Source: Deltaproteobacteria bacterium (GTDB lineage: Bacteria; Myxococcota_A; UBA796; UBA9615). Taken from it: a stretch of 5,439 nucleotides of DNA. Where the stretch lies: assembly GCA_029261955.1 (NCBI GenBank), contig JAJDAI010001269.1:1-5439 (forward strand). Reading direction: 5' to 3'. Under the pieces are notes generated by a model. The model ran no database searches. It was not told where the DNA came from and saw nothing but the letters and a program-made list of their open reading frames with translations. The position numbers and the translations under genes were made by a program. Below, in pieces: positions 1-5,439 of this stretch (position 1 is its first letter; the number at the start of each line of letters is the position of its first letter).

Positions 1-98
1 GTCTCGTAGTCGTTGCCGATGGGCACCGTGCCCTCGCCCTCGTCGCGCGTGGGAGCGCAGGCGGCGAGCAGGATCGCGAGCAGCAGGAGAGTTCTCAT
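1..98 (-). CDS. N-terminus of a lipoprotein, cut by window edge
   Basis: Only the first 32 codons are visible; the rest lies left of the window. The ATG at 98-96 is followed by Met-Arg, a Leu/Ala/Ile hydrophobic core and a lipobox Leu-Ala-Ala-Cys with the Cys at residue 14, so signal peptidase II cleavage and lipidation are predicted. The mature start, Cys-Ala-Pro-Thr-Arg-Asp-Glu-Gly-Glu, has no Asp at +2, which by the usual rule favours the outer membrane. It then becomes acidic and polar, like a flexible tether. A GGAGG lies 9 nt before the ATG and supports this start. The gene follows the 868-aa lipoprotein gene on the same strand after 80 bp, so it is probably the next gene of the same operon. 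The globular part is not visible, so no function can be assigned. Confidence 0.8.
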   Translation of the reverse strand, partial: MRTLLLLAILLAACAPTRDEGEGTVPIGNDYE

Positions 99-107
99 CG
101 TTGGGTG

Positions 108-112
108 CCTCC
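108..112 (-). promoter_or_regulatory. Shine-Dalgarno of the left-edge lipoprotein gene
   Basis: GGAGG on the minus strand, 9 nt upstream of the ATG at 98-96. It lies in the 80-bp gap (99-178) after the upstream gene's stop. I saw no strong hairpin followed by a T run in this gap, so read-through from the upstream gene is plausible. Confidence 0.65.
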
Positions 113-178
113 GGGCCGAGCCTCTGCCGCAGCGTACGCGAACCGCTCGGCATCGACCCGGGCGTGTTCGTCCCGCAA

Positions 179-2785
179 CTACCAGTTCAGATCGAAGAAG
201 GTCTGGCCCCAGCAGCCGACCCAGCCCTGCGCGTCGAGGGCGCAGCCGGTGCGCAGCCCGTTGGTCACGGACTCGAGGCCTGTGGCCTCGGGCTGGCCGC
301 GGTACAGGTCCGCCGCGACGTGGCCCCAGCACTCGATGCTGCCGTCGTTGTGGGTGGCGCAGGCGGAGTAGCGGTCGACGGCGACAGCCTCGAAGTCGGT
401 GCCTGCGGGCGGGACCATCGTCGAGCCGCTGGCGAAGCCCCAGCAGGTCAGGGAGCCGTCCGATGCGACCGCGCAAGCGACCTGGTCTCCCGCGGCGATG
501 TCCAGGAAGCCGCTGTCCACGGGCGTCGTGGTGACCGCGTTGGAGCCGTTGCGCCCCCAGCACTGCAGGGCGCCGGTGCTGTCGCGCGCGCAGCTGTGTT
601 CGCGTCCCAGCGCCAGCTGCACCCAGACCCCCGAGGTCGGAGCTCCGCTCGTCTGGCCGTGCCCGTCTGCCCCCCAGCAGGTGATCTCGGCGAGGTTGTC
701 GATGCCGCAACAGTGGTTTCCGCCGCAGTCGACGTCCGTCCACGAGCCCGTGGTGGGGGCGTCCCCGATCTGGCCGAAGAGGTCCTCGCCCCAGCAGGCG
801 ATGTCGCCGGCGGGCTCGCGCGCGCAGAAGCTCCAGTTTCCGCCGACGATCTGCTCCCAGTCGGTGCCGGCCGGCGGGTTGGTCACCCGGTCGTTGCCGT
901 TGTAGCCGACACACTTGATGCTGCCGTCGAAGGTCACGCCGCACATCGTGATGGCAGCGCCCGAGTTCAGCGCGACGGTGGTGAGCGGCTCGTCCATGCT
1001 CATGGCCTCGGACAGGCCTTGCGTGTAGGTGCCCCAGCAGACGAGGTTGCCCGTCGAGCGGAGGGCGCAGGCGAAGTCGACGCCGCCGGCCAGATCGACC
1101 CAGGGGCCGGCTTCGGGCGGGGCGAAGTTCACCACCGTCGAGTTGCCCCAGCAGGTGGGGCTGCCGCCTTCGTCGATGGCGCAGCTGTAGCGGAAGCCGG
1201 CGGTCGGCGAGCTCCAGAGGCCGGTGGACGGGGCATCGCTGACCTGGCTCTGGGTGTCCCGGCCCCAACAGACGACTCCGGTGGTTCCGGTGGCGCATGC
1301 GTGGTTGTCGCCGAGCGCGAGGCCCGAGAAGCCGCCCAGGGCCGGGGTTCCGCTGATCTGCCCGTCGGCATCCTCGCCCCAGCAGCTGATCGCCCCGGTG
1401 TCCGAGCGGGCACAGGAGAAGTTCTCACCCGCTGCGACCTCTTCCCAGGTCTCGGTGGTGGGCGTTCCGCTGACCTGGCCGTGGACGTCGTCGCCCCAGC
1501 AGACCAGGTCGTTGCCCGTGGTGATCGCGCAGGCGTGCCGTTCGCCGGCGGCGACCTGCAGGAAGGTCTCCGAGCTCGGCGGCAGGGCCCCGGGGTTGCC
1601 CTCCGTCGAGTCCCAGCAGGTGATCGCCTCGGCGTCGTCGATGGCGCAGGCGAACTCGTCGTACATGGAGACCTGGGTCCAGACGCCGGTGTTGGGGGCG
1701 TCGTCGGCGACGCTGCGGGGGTTGGAGCCCCAGCACTCGAGGGCGCCGAGGTCGTCGATGGCGCAGAGGGTGCCGTAGCCCGCGGCGACCGAGGCCCAGG
1801 GCCCGGGCTGCTCGATGGTGGTCGTCGCCTCCACCGGGTCGCTGCTGTCCACGCCGTCCTCCGCCTGGATGGTGCAGATCCAGGGGTCGCCGCCGGACAC
1901 GTCGGCGCCAGCGATCGTGTCACCGGGGCGGTGGGTGGCCGAGGTCGCGCCGCTCCAGGGGACGCCGGCGACGGTCCAGCTCACCGAGTAGGAGAGCGTC
2001 TGGCCGTCGGGGTCGAAGGCCGGGGAGCGGACCTCGCAGACGAGGTCGTCGCCTTCGTAGGGCGGATCCGGGGCGATGCCGATGAGCGGCTGGCCCGGCG
2101 GGGTGTTGGCGATGGTGACCTGCGCGGTCGCTGAGGGCCCGTCCAGGCTGCCGTCGCTGGGGATGACCTCGACCGACCACAGCTGCCCGATGCCGGTGGC
2201 GTTCGCCGGGATCTGCTCGTCGACCTGGGCGGGGTCGAGGGTGCTGTTCAGGCTCCACACGTAGGTGTAGTCGACGGCCAGACCCTCGGGATCGACGGAG
2301 GGGCTGTCGAAGACCACGGTCAGCGGGTCGGCGGTCTGGGGCTCGGCGGGGTCGATGTGGATGACGGGCTGGGTCGGAGGCTGGTCCTCGGTGGCGTCGT
2401 CGTCGTCTGCGCTGTCGTCGTCGTCGCCAGAATCGTCGTCGTCGCCAGAATCGTCGTCGTCGCCGGAATCGTCGTCGTCCGTCGGGGCGGAGTCGTCGTC
2501 GTCGTCCGCCGAATCGACGTCGTCATCGGCCGAGTCGTCATCGTCGACGGAGTCGTCGTCATCGGCCGAGTCGTCGTCGTCGTCGTCGCCCGAATCGTCG
2601 TCGTCGCTGATGTCGTCGTCGTCCGCCACGCCCTCCGCGCACTGGCCCTGGTCCTCTCCAAGGAGCCGCTCGCAGGCCCATCCGGGCGGGCAGGAGGAGC
2701 TGTCCTCGCAGGAGATCCGCGACGGGTCGTCGTCGAAGCTGCAGCCGGCCAGCAGCACCAGGAGCGCGAGCAGGCGGATCACCAC
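179..2785 (-). CDS. Surface lipoprotein: Asp/Ser stalk, two Ig/PKD-like domains, 14 RCC1-like repeats
   Basis: An 868-aa protein. Residues 1-15 form a lipoprotein signal with lipobox Leu-Ala-Gly-Cys (Cys15); Ser at +2 favours the outer membrane. A small Cys-rich head follows (Cys26, 32, 38, 49, with a CPPGWAC core). Residues 55-130 are an Asp/Ser tract. Two domains of about 95 aa (134-229 and 230-327) share PP..P..I.P, DPEG/DPDGQ and DG motifs typical of bacterial Ig/PKD-like modules; the second has Cys250 and Cys304, a possible Ig-type disulfide. Residues 328-868 are 14 repeats of 38-42 aa with consensus GxWxxVAxGxxHxCAxxxxGxLxCWG, resembling shortened RCC1 blades. The protein should be tethered to the cell surface and use a propeller-like head for binding; no ligand or enzyme active site is recognisable. 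The start is GTG 2785-2783, overlapping the upstream gene by 7 bp. The next codon, GTG 2782-2780, would give a 4-bp GTGA overlap and is equally plausible. No strong ribosome-binding site is seen, so translational coupling is likely. Confidence 0.9.
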   Translation of the reverse strand: MVIRLLALLVLLAGCSFDDDPSRISCEDSSSCPPGWACERLLGEDQGQCAEGVADDDDISDDDDSGDDDDDDSADDDDSVDDDDSADDDVDSADDDDDSAPTDDDDSGDDDDSGDDDDSGDDDDSADDDDATEDQPPTQPVIHIDPAEPQTADPLTVVFDSPSVDPEGLAVDYTYVWSLNSTLDPAQVDEQIPANATGIGQLWSVEVIPSDGSLDGPSATAQVTIANTPPGQPLIGIAPDPPYEGDDLVCEVRSPAFDPDGQTLSYSVSWTVAGVPWSGATSATHRPGDTIAGADVSGGDPWICTIQAEDGVDSSDPVEATTTIEQPGPWASVAAGYGTLCAIDDLGALECWGSNPRSVADDAPNTGVWTQVSMYDEFACAIDDAEAITCWDSTEGNPGALPPSSETFLQVAAGERHACAITTGNDLVCWGDDVHGQVSGTPTTETWEEVAAGENFSCARSDTGAISCWGEDADGQISGTPALGGFSGLALGDNHACATGTTGVVCWGRDTQSQVSDAPSTGLWSSPTAGFRYSCAIDEGGSPTCWGNSTVVNFAPPEAGPWVDLAGGVDFACALRSTGNLVCWGTYTQGLSEAMSMDEPLTTVALNSGAAITMCGVTFDGSIKCVGYNGNDRVTNPPAGTDWEQIVGGNWSFCAREPAGDIACWGEDLFGQIGDAPTTGSWTDVDCGGNHCCGIDNLAEITCWGADGHGQTSGAPTSGVWVQLALGREHSCARDSTGALQCWGRNGSNAVTTTPVDSGFLDIAAGDQVACAVASDGSLTCWGFASGSTMVPPAGTDFEAVAVDRYSACATHNDGSIECWGHVAADLYRGQPEATGLESVTNGLRTGCALDAQGWVGCWGQTFFDLNW
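182..1804 (-). repeat. 14 tandem RCC1-like repeats (protein-level, about 39 aa each)
   Basis: Units start at residues 328, 367, 406, 445, 484, 522, 560, 602, 641, 680, 719, 758, 796 and 835 of the lipoprotein. All 14 keep two Cys, at unit positions 14 and 24 (14 and 23 in unit 5). Twelve end this core in CWG; unit 2 has CWD and unit 8 has CVG. Unit 10 carries two extra Cys (Asp-Cys-Gly-Gly and His-Cys-Cys). Unit 7 is the longest (42 aa) and unit 8 the most degenerate, so the irregular seam sits between units 7 and 8, near nt 982-983. Canonical RCC1 repeats are about 50-60 aa and seven make one propeller; these are shorter, so the RCC1 assignment rests on the core motif alone. The units have diverged in DNA sequence, suggesting old duplications. 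Confidence 0.85.
2396..2623 (-). repeat. Low-complexity Asp/Ser stalk coding region with 18-bp tandem repeats
   Basis: Codes residues 55-130 of the large lipoprotein, where 51 of 76 residues are Asp, mostly as DDDD blocks separated by Ser-Ala, Ser-Gly or Ser-Val. On the plus strand this reads as long TCG runs. At 2415-2468 there are three consecutive 18-bp units: the first two are identical and the third differs by one A-to-G change; a partial fourth follows. The remaining blocks are looser. The tract probably forms an extended, highly charged spacer that may bind divalent cations and holds the folded domains away from the membrane, comparable in design to Ser-Asp stalks of Gram-positive surface proteins. 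Such repeats can change length by slippage; that is inference here. Confidence 0.85.
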
Positions 2786-3549
2786 CGGCCCACCAGGCCG
2801 AGCGCGGCGCCGCCTTCGGGCAGCGGCCAGGCGGTGGGCAGCACCGAGGCGGCGCGCGGGGCCTTGGGGCCGCTCGTGGTCGCCGTGATCACGAAGGCCG
2901 TGAGCCCGCCCAGGCCGAGGCCGATCGCCCCGGCGAGCAAGCCGTTGGACGCGTCAGCCGAGGCCTGCCCGTCCTGCCGGATGGTCTCCAATTCGTCGTA
3001 GGGCTGGAGCCCGGCGTCCCAGTCGGTCTGGGCCTGGGCGCTCAGCCCGCCCTGCCAGCCGCTGAGCCCTCCGAAGAGCGCGCCCGCACCGAGCAGCGAG
3101 GCCCCCGCGACGATCCCGCCGGGGGCGGGGCCGCTGGGCTGCGTTGTGCTTCCGCCCTCGGGGAGCAGGCCCCTCAGCCGGCGCTTCGCCTCGGTGACCT
3201 GCTCGGCGTAGACCGGCCACGCAGCCGCCGCCTTCACGAAGGCCGCCAGGTCGGACGCGGCGCGGTCCTCCTGGTCGAGGCACTGGTTCAACATCCCGCG
3301 CCAGTACAGAAGGAAGGGCTCGCCCGAAGCGTCGTAGGACCGCGAGACCTCAGCCAGCACCGGGCCGACCCGGGCCAGGGCTTCGGCGGCCGCGGTGGCC
3401 TTGCCCGCGGCGACGTCCGAGCACTGTGCTTCGTGGGCCGCCGCGGCGCGCTCGGCGACCTCGACCGCCGCCGGCGCCTGGGCCAGCGCGGACCCGGCCC
3501 ACAGCAGGAGCAGCAGCCCCAGGACTCCACGTGCCGCAGGCGGCTTCAT
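2779..3549 (-). CDS. Secreted or membrane-anchored Ala-rich protein with two C-terminal hydrophobic helices
   Basis: A 256-aa protein not recognised as a named family. Residues 1-23 are a signal peptide (Lys2, Arg7, a Leu-rich core, then Ser-Ala-Leu-Ala before Gln24, a good signal peptidase I site). Residues 24-128 are Ala-rich and helical with TPR-like character and one Cys pair (Cys43, Cys90) that could form a disulfide. A Gly/Pro/Thr linker (130-143) precedes two hydrophobic Gly/Ala-rich segments, 144-165 and 202-223, that look membrane-embedded. They are separated by a polar stretch with Trp177 and Tyr184. The C-terminus ends in Gly-Leu-Val-Gly-Arg-Trp. The start at 3549 is preferred over an in-frame upstream Met at 3738 because the signal peptide begins here and GGAGG lies 6 nt upstream. 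Its stop overlaps the start of the large lipoprotein, so the two are probably co-translated. Function unknown; an envelope scaffold or partner of that lipoprotein is a guess. Confidence 0.85.
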   Translation of the reverse strand: MKPPAARGVLGLLLLLWAGSALAQAPAAVEVAERAAAAHEAQCSDVAAGKATAAAEALARVGPVLAEVSRSYDASGEPFLLYWRGMLNQCLDQEDRAASDLAAFVKAAAAWPVYAEQVTEAKRRLRGLLPEGGSTTQPSGPAPGGIVAGASLLGAGALFGGLSGWQGGLSAQAQTDWDAGLQPYDELETIRQDGQASADASNGLLAGAIGLGLGGLTAFVITATTSGPKAPRAASVLPTAWPLPEGGAALGLVGRW

Positions 3550-3682
3550 CTTCGTCCTCCCGACACGACGCGTGGCCCCACACCTCCTTTTACCCCGGGA
3601 CCGCGGGCATTTGCAGCGCCGTCGCCGCCCCCGCCCGGCGGGAGGTGGACGTTCCGCAGTCCATCGGCCACGATCCAGGGCC
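3550..3682. promoter_or_regulatory. Divergent intergenic region with presumed promoters
   Basis: These 133 bp separate the leftward envelope operon from the rightward radical SAM genes, so at least one promoter per direction is expected here. It includes the only A/T-richer patch nearby (about 3586-3593, around CTTTTA). No clear sigma70-type -35/-10 pair, operator palindrome or riboswitch could be recognised. The rightward ATG at 3683 is preceded only by a weak AGGG two bases away, so its ribosome-binding site is poor. No short open frame resembling a peptide precursor was found. Confidence 0.45.
3556..3560 (-). promoter_or_regulatory. Shine-Dalgarno of the 256-aa gene
   Basis: GGAGG on the minus strand with 6 nt to the ATG at 3549-3547. 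This spacing and the signal peptide that follows fix the start. A second, stronger-looking SD-like stretch (TAAAAGGAGGTG, 3581-3592) lies 31 nt upstream of the ATG, too far to serve it. Confidence 0.75.
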
Positions 3683-4552
3683 ATGACCGCCCGCCGCAAC
3701 TGCGGAGTCCTCCAGATCGAGCCGACGGACTTCTGCAACCTGACCTGTCCGATGTGTCACCCGCAGCAGGGCTTCCGCCCGAACCTGCACGGGGACCTGC
3801 TCAAGGGCTACATGGACGGGGGCCTCTTCCGGAAGATCCTCGACGGGATCGAGCGCAGCAACGTCTGCGTCGACCACCTGATCTTCCAGTGGCTGGGCGA
3901 TCCCTCACTGCACCCCGAGCTCTTCGAGATGCTGCGCTACGCCCGCCGCAAGGTCAGCGATCGCTTCGAGTACTTCCGCATCGACACCAACGCGATCCTG
4001 CTCAGCCCGGACCGCACCGAGCAGCTGATCGACGCCTACCTCGAGGACCCGCTGGTCCCCGTGCTCATGGTCTTCAGCCTCGATGCGATCAGCCGCGAGA
4101 CCTACAAGAAGGTGAAGGGCCGGGACTACTTCGACGTCGTCATGGCCAACATCACCCACTTCCTGAAGCGGCGCGGCGAGCTCGATCTGGACACGATCAC
4201 CCTGAACGCCGAGTTCCAGTTCGTTCTCCAGGACGGCAACGCGCACGAGGCGAAGGACTTCATCGACCACTGGGATCGCGCCTGCGCCGAGGGCCGCAAC
4301 GGGGTCGGCTACAACGACATCATGGTCAAGCGCATCAGCGTGGGCACCGGCGGCGAGAAGCAGCATCGGAGCGACAAGCTCTACGCGGACACGATCCGGG
4401 GCTTCGGCATCGAGCCGTTCCAGAAGCCGCACCTGGAGCTGAAGCTCTGGATGGAGCGGGCCTGGGAGGAGCACGACGACCCCGAGTCCACCGCGACCGA
4501 CCTCGACCTCGGTGAGACCGGCGTCGCGTCCCCCAACCTGGCGAACGCCTGA
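3683..4552 (+). CDS. Radical SAM core protein lacking its own SPASM domain
   Basis: A 289-aa protein. Residues 12-26 read IEPTDFCNLTCPMCH, giving the radical SAM CxxxCxxC motif (Cys18, Cys22, Cys25) that holds the [4Fe-4S] cluster cleaving S-adenosylmethionine. Downstream barrel landmarks fit: Gly72-Asp73-Pro74 followed by SLHP (the GEP-like SAM-amino-group motif), Asp101-Thr-Asn103 on strand four, FSLDA (131-135) with RETY and KG, and Asn186-x-x-Glu189 after an FQFVL strand. This layout is that of the radical SAM/SPASM class that includes peptide-modifying enzymes and sulfatase maturases. The chain ends soon after the barrel, at an Asp/Glu-rich tail, without the Cys-rich C-terminal domain such proteins normally carry; that domain is encoded by the next gene. 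ATG 3683 places the cluster motif 17 residues in, normal for the family, although the ribosome-binding site is weak. The substrate is unknown. Confidence 0.92.
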   Translation: MTARRNCGVLQIEPTDFCNLTCPMCHPQQGFRPNLHGDLLKGYMDGGLFRKILDGIERSNVCVDHLIFQWLGDPSLHPELFEMLRYARRKVSDRFEYFRIDTNAILLSPDRTEQLIDAYLEDPLVPVLMVFSLDAISRETYKKVKGRDYFDVVMANITHFLKRRGELDLDTITLNAEFQFVLQDGNAHEAKDFIDHWDRACAEGRNGVGYNDIMVKRISVGTGGEKQHRSDKLYADTIRGFGIEPFQKPHLELKLWMERAWEEHDDPESTATDLDLGETGVASPNLANA

Positions 4553-4554
4553 TG
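4550..4554 (+). promoter_or_regulatory. TGATG stop/start coupling junction
   Basis: The TGA of the radical SAM gene (4550-4552) and the ATG of the SPASM gene (4552-4554) share one A. The two frames differ, so simple readthrough of the stop would not fuse the products. This arrangement typically couples translation and keeps two subunits near equal amounts. Confidence 0.8.
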
Positions 4555-4989
4555 GCGGGCAAGGCCAGGCCGAAGGGCGCGCGGGGCTCGTCCCTGCTGC
4601 GCGTGCTCACCAAGCGCGAGGCGGAGGCGCCGGACGGGCCGGTCGTGCCGAACACGCGCATGCCCTGCCCGGGCCTCTGGAAGACGCCGGTGATCCGCTG
4701 GGACGGCGAGCTGATGGCCTGCTGCGCGGACGTGGACGGCGAGATCGCGGTGGGCAACCTGCGCGACGCCGACTTCGACGAGCTGTGGTTCGGCGAGCAG
4801 ATGACGGAGTACCGGCTGCTGCACATCGAGGGGCGCTTCGACGCCATCCCCAAGTGCTGGTCCTGCGGCGGCATCAACTTCTACAAGATGTCGCCCGAGG
4901 AGGTCCGCTCCTACCTGGGTGAGGTGGGGCGCATGGACCTGTGGCCGTCCTACACGGGGCGCATGGGCCTGGACGCCGCCTCAGTTTGA
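4552..4989 (+). CDS. Stand-alone SPASM-like auxiliary Fe-S cluster protein
   Basis: A 145-aa protein. After a basic N-terminal linker (1-36) comes a SPASM-type pattern: MPCPGLW (Cys39), IRWDGELMACCAD (Cys57, Cys58), IAVGNL (65-70), DELWFGEQM (76-84), Arg88, then CWSCGG (Cys102, Cys105). In radical SAM/SPASM enzymes this region binds an auxiliary [4Fe-4S] cluster near the substrate. Cys39, one of Cys57/58, Cys102 and Cys105 could supply four ligands. There is no CxxxCxxC motif, so it cannot cleave SAM alone. Its ATG shares a base with the stop of the radical SAM gene (TGATG), with no good ribosome-binding site, so translation by termination-reinitiation is expected. I infer that it partners the preceding protein as the second half of a split enzyme. 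Alternatively, one frame-changing mutation or sequence error has split a single gene of about 430 codons. Confidence 0.88.
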   Translation: MAGKARPKGARGSSLLRVLTKREAEAPDGPVVPNTRMPCPGLWKTPVIRWDGELMACCADVDGEIAVGNLRDADFDELWFGEQMTEYRLLHIEGRFDAIPKCWSCGGINFYKMSPEEVRSYLGEVGRMDLWPSYTGRMGLDAASV

Positions 4990-5439
4990 GTCGCGGCCGC
5001 CGGAGAGCAGGGAGCGCTTCTTCGTCCGGGCGGTCTTCTTCGGCTCGGGGGCGCCGCGCAGCTGGTCGAGCTGGCGCAGGGTATGGTCGAGCTCGCCCCG
5101 CAGGTCCTTCTTCTCGGTCGTGACCTCGTCGCGCTGACGCCAGGCGTCCTCCAGCTCCAGGGTCTTCTTCTCGACCTCGCGGCGCAGCCCCTCCAGCTCG
5201 TAGCCCTGCTCTTCGGCCAGCGCGGCCAGGCGCGCGGCCTCGGCCAGGGTGGCCTGCCGGGTCGCCTCGGCTTCGAGCTTGAGGGCCTCGAGCTTCGTCC
5301 AGGCCTCGTCGCGCTGGCTCTGGGTCTCGGTGATCTCGCGGTTCTTCTTGGTGAGCTCGGACTCCAGGCTCGACGACTCGAACTGGACCTCCTCCAGCTG
5401 CCCCGTCATGCGCGCGTACTCGCCCGAGAGGGTCGCCAG
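4981..5439 (-). CDS. C-terminal part of a long coiled-coil protein, cut by window edge
   Basis: The last 152 codons plus TGA are visible, and the frame stays open to the right edge. The Met at 5409 is probably internal, because the codons before it (reading L-A-T-L-S-G-E-Y-A-R) continue the same helical pattern and no ribosome-binding site is evident. About 128 residues are rich in Glu, Lys, Arg, Gln, Leu and Ala with heptad-like Leu spacing and no Pro or Cys, as expected of a continuous coiled coil. A QRDE motif recurs about 60 residues apart. The last 24 residues are a Pro-containing basic tail (GAPEPKKTARTKKRSLL...), possibly a nucleic-acid or membrane contact. Coiled coils of this kind occur in cytoskeletal, polarity and chromosome-organising proteins, but composition alone does not identify one. 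The gene converges on the SPASM gene and is probably not part of its operon. Confidence 0.8.
   Translation of the reverse strand: MATLSGEYARMTGQLEEVQFESSSLESELTKKNREITETQSQRDEAWTKLEALKLEAEATRQATLAEAARLAALAEEQGYELEGLRREVEKKTLELEDAWRQRDEVTTEKKDLRGELDHTLRQLDQLRGAPEPKKTARTKKRSLLSGGRDSN

Noticed and set aside
101..2134. A 677-codon open frame on the plus strand opposite the large lipoprotein
   Set aside because: It is an antisense shadow of a GC-rich gene. Its product is a monotonous Ala/Gly/Val/Arg/Asp composition without domains, while the minus strand shows a lipobox and 14 clear repeats.
2393..2630. CRISPR array or microsatellite-only DNA in the TCG-rich stretch
   Set aside because: There is no repeat/unique-spacer alternation, and the period follows codons inside an intact coding frame.
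2357..3001. Val/Ile- and Ser-rich plus-strand frames across the TCG-rich tract
   Set aside because: These are alternative readings of the same (TCG)n repeat. The minus-strand Asp/Ser reading continues in frame with folded domains on both sides.
3630..3642. Small inverted repeat CCCGC-CCG-GCGGG as terminator or operator
   Set aside because: A five-bp G/C stem is expected by chance at this base composition, has no T run, and lies between divergent genes where no terminator is needed.
3395..3682. N-terminal extension of the radical SAM protein back to 3395
   Set aside because: The extra 96 residues are Arg/Pro/Ala-rich and antisense to the signal-peptide region of the leftward gene. The ATG at 3683 puts the cluster motif at its usual distance from the N-terminus.
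3550..3682. A RiPP precursor peptide for the radical SAM/SPASM enzyme
   Set aside because: Radical SAM/SPASM proteins often sit beside small precursor genes, but no plausible short coding frame with a start and ribosome site is present here, and the downstream neighbour is a convergent coiled-coil gene.
3550..3738. N-terminal extension of the 256-aa protein to an ATG at 3738
   Set aside because: The extension is Arg-rich, precedes an excellent signal peptide, overlaps the divergent radical SAM gene by 56 bp and lacks the GGAGG found 6 nt before the ATG at 3549.

Overview
This is a high-GC (roughly 70% by eye) bacterial segment with strong third-position G/C bias, which is why long antisense shadow frames occur. 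The style of the encoded proteins suggests a Myxococcota or other former deltaproteobacterial lineage: lipoproteins with long Asp/Ser tracts, tandem Ig/PKD-like domains, many short Cys-bearing RCC1-like repeats, and Ala-rich secreted proteins. This placement is inference from protein style; no rRNA or other phylogenetic marker is present.

Left part (1-3549, minus strand): three genes read leftwards and all encode exported proteins. In transcription order they are a 256-aa protein with a signal peptide and two hydrophobic C-terminal helices (2779-3549), an 868-aa surface lipoprotein (179-2785) and the start of another lipoprotein cut by the window edge (1-98). The first two overlap by 7 bp (or 4 bp if the second GTG is used), and an 80-bp gap separates the last two, so an envelope operon is likely. 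The large lipoprotein has a lipobox, a small Cys-rich head, an Asp/Ser stalk, two Ig/PKD-like domains and 14 short RCC1-like repeats.

Middle (3550-3682): a 133-bp divergent intergenic region. It holds a good Shine-Dalgarno for the leftward operon and must supply promoters for both directions, but no convincing -35/-10 box could be assigned.

Right part (3683-4989, plus strand): two genes joined at a TGATG stop/start. The first encodes a radical SAM core with a CxxxCxxC motif and no C-terminal auxiliary-cluster domain. The second encodes a small free-standing SPASM-like domain with four or five candidate cluster cysteines. Together they look like one radical SAM/SPASM enzyme split into two polypeptides. 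Its substrate cannot be read from the window, and I found no RiPP precursor beside it.

Right edge (4981-5439, minus strand): the 3' end of a coiled-coil protein gene, running off the window and overlapping the SPASM gene tail-to-tail by 9 bp.

The most notable points are the split radical SAM/SPASM pair and the architecture of the 14-repeat lipoprotein, where every repeat keeps a Cys pair and an irregular seam falls exactly at 7+7.
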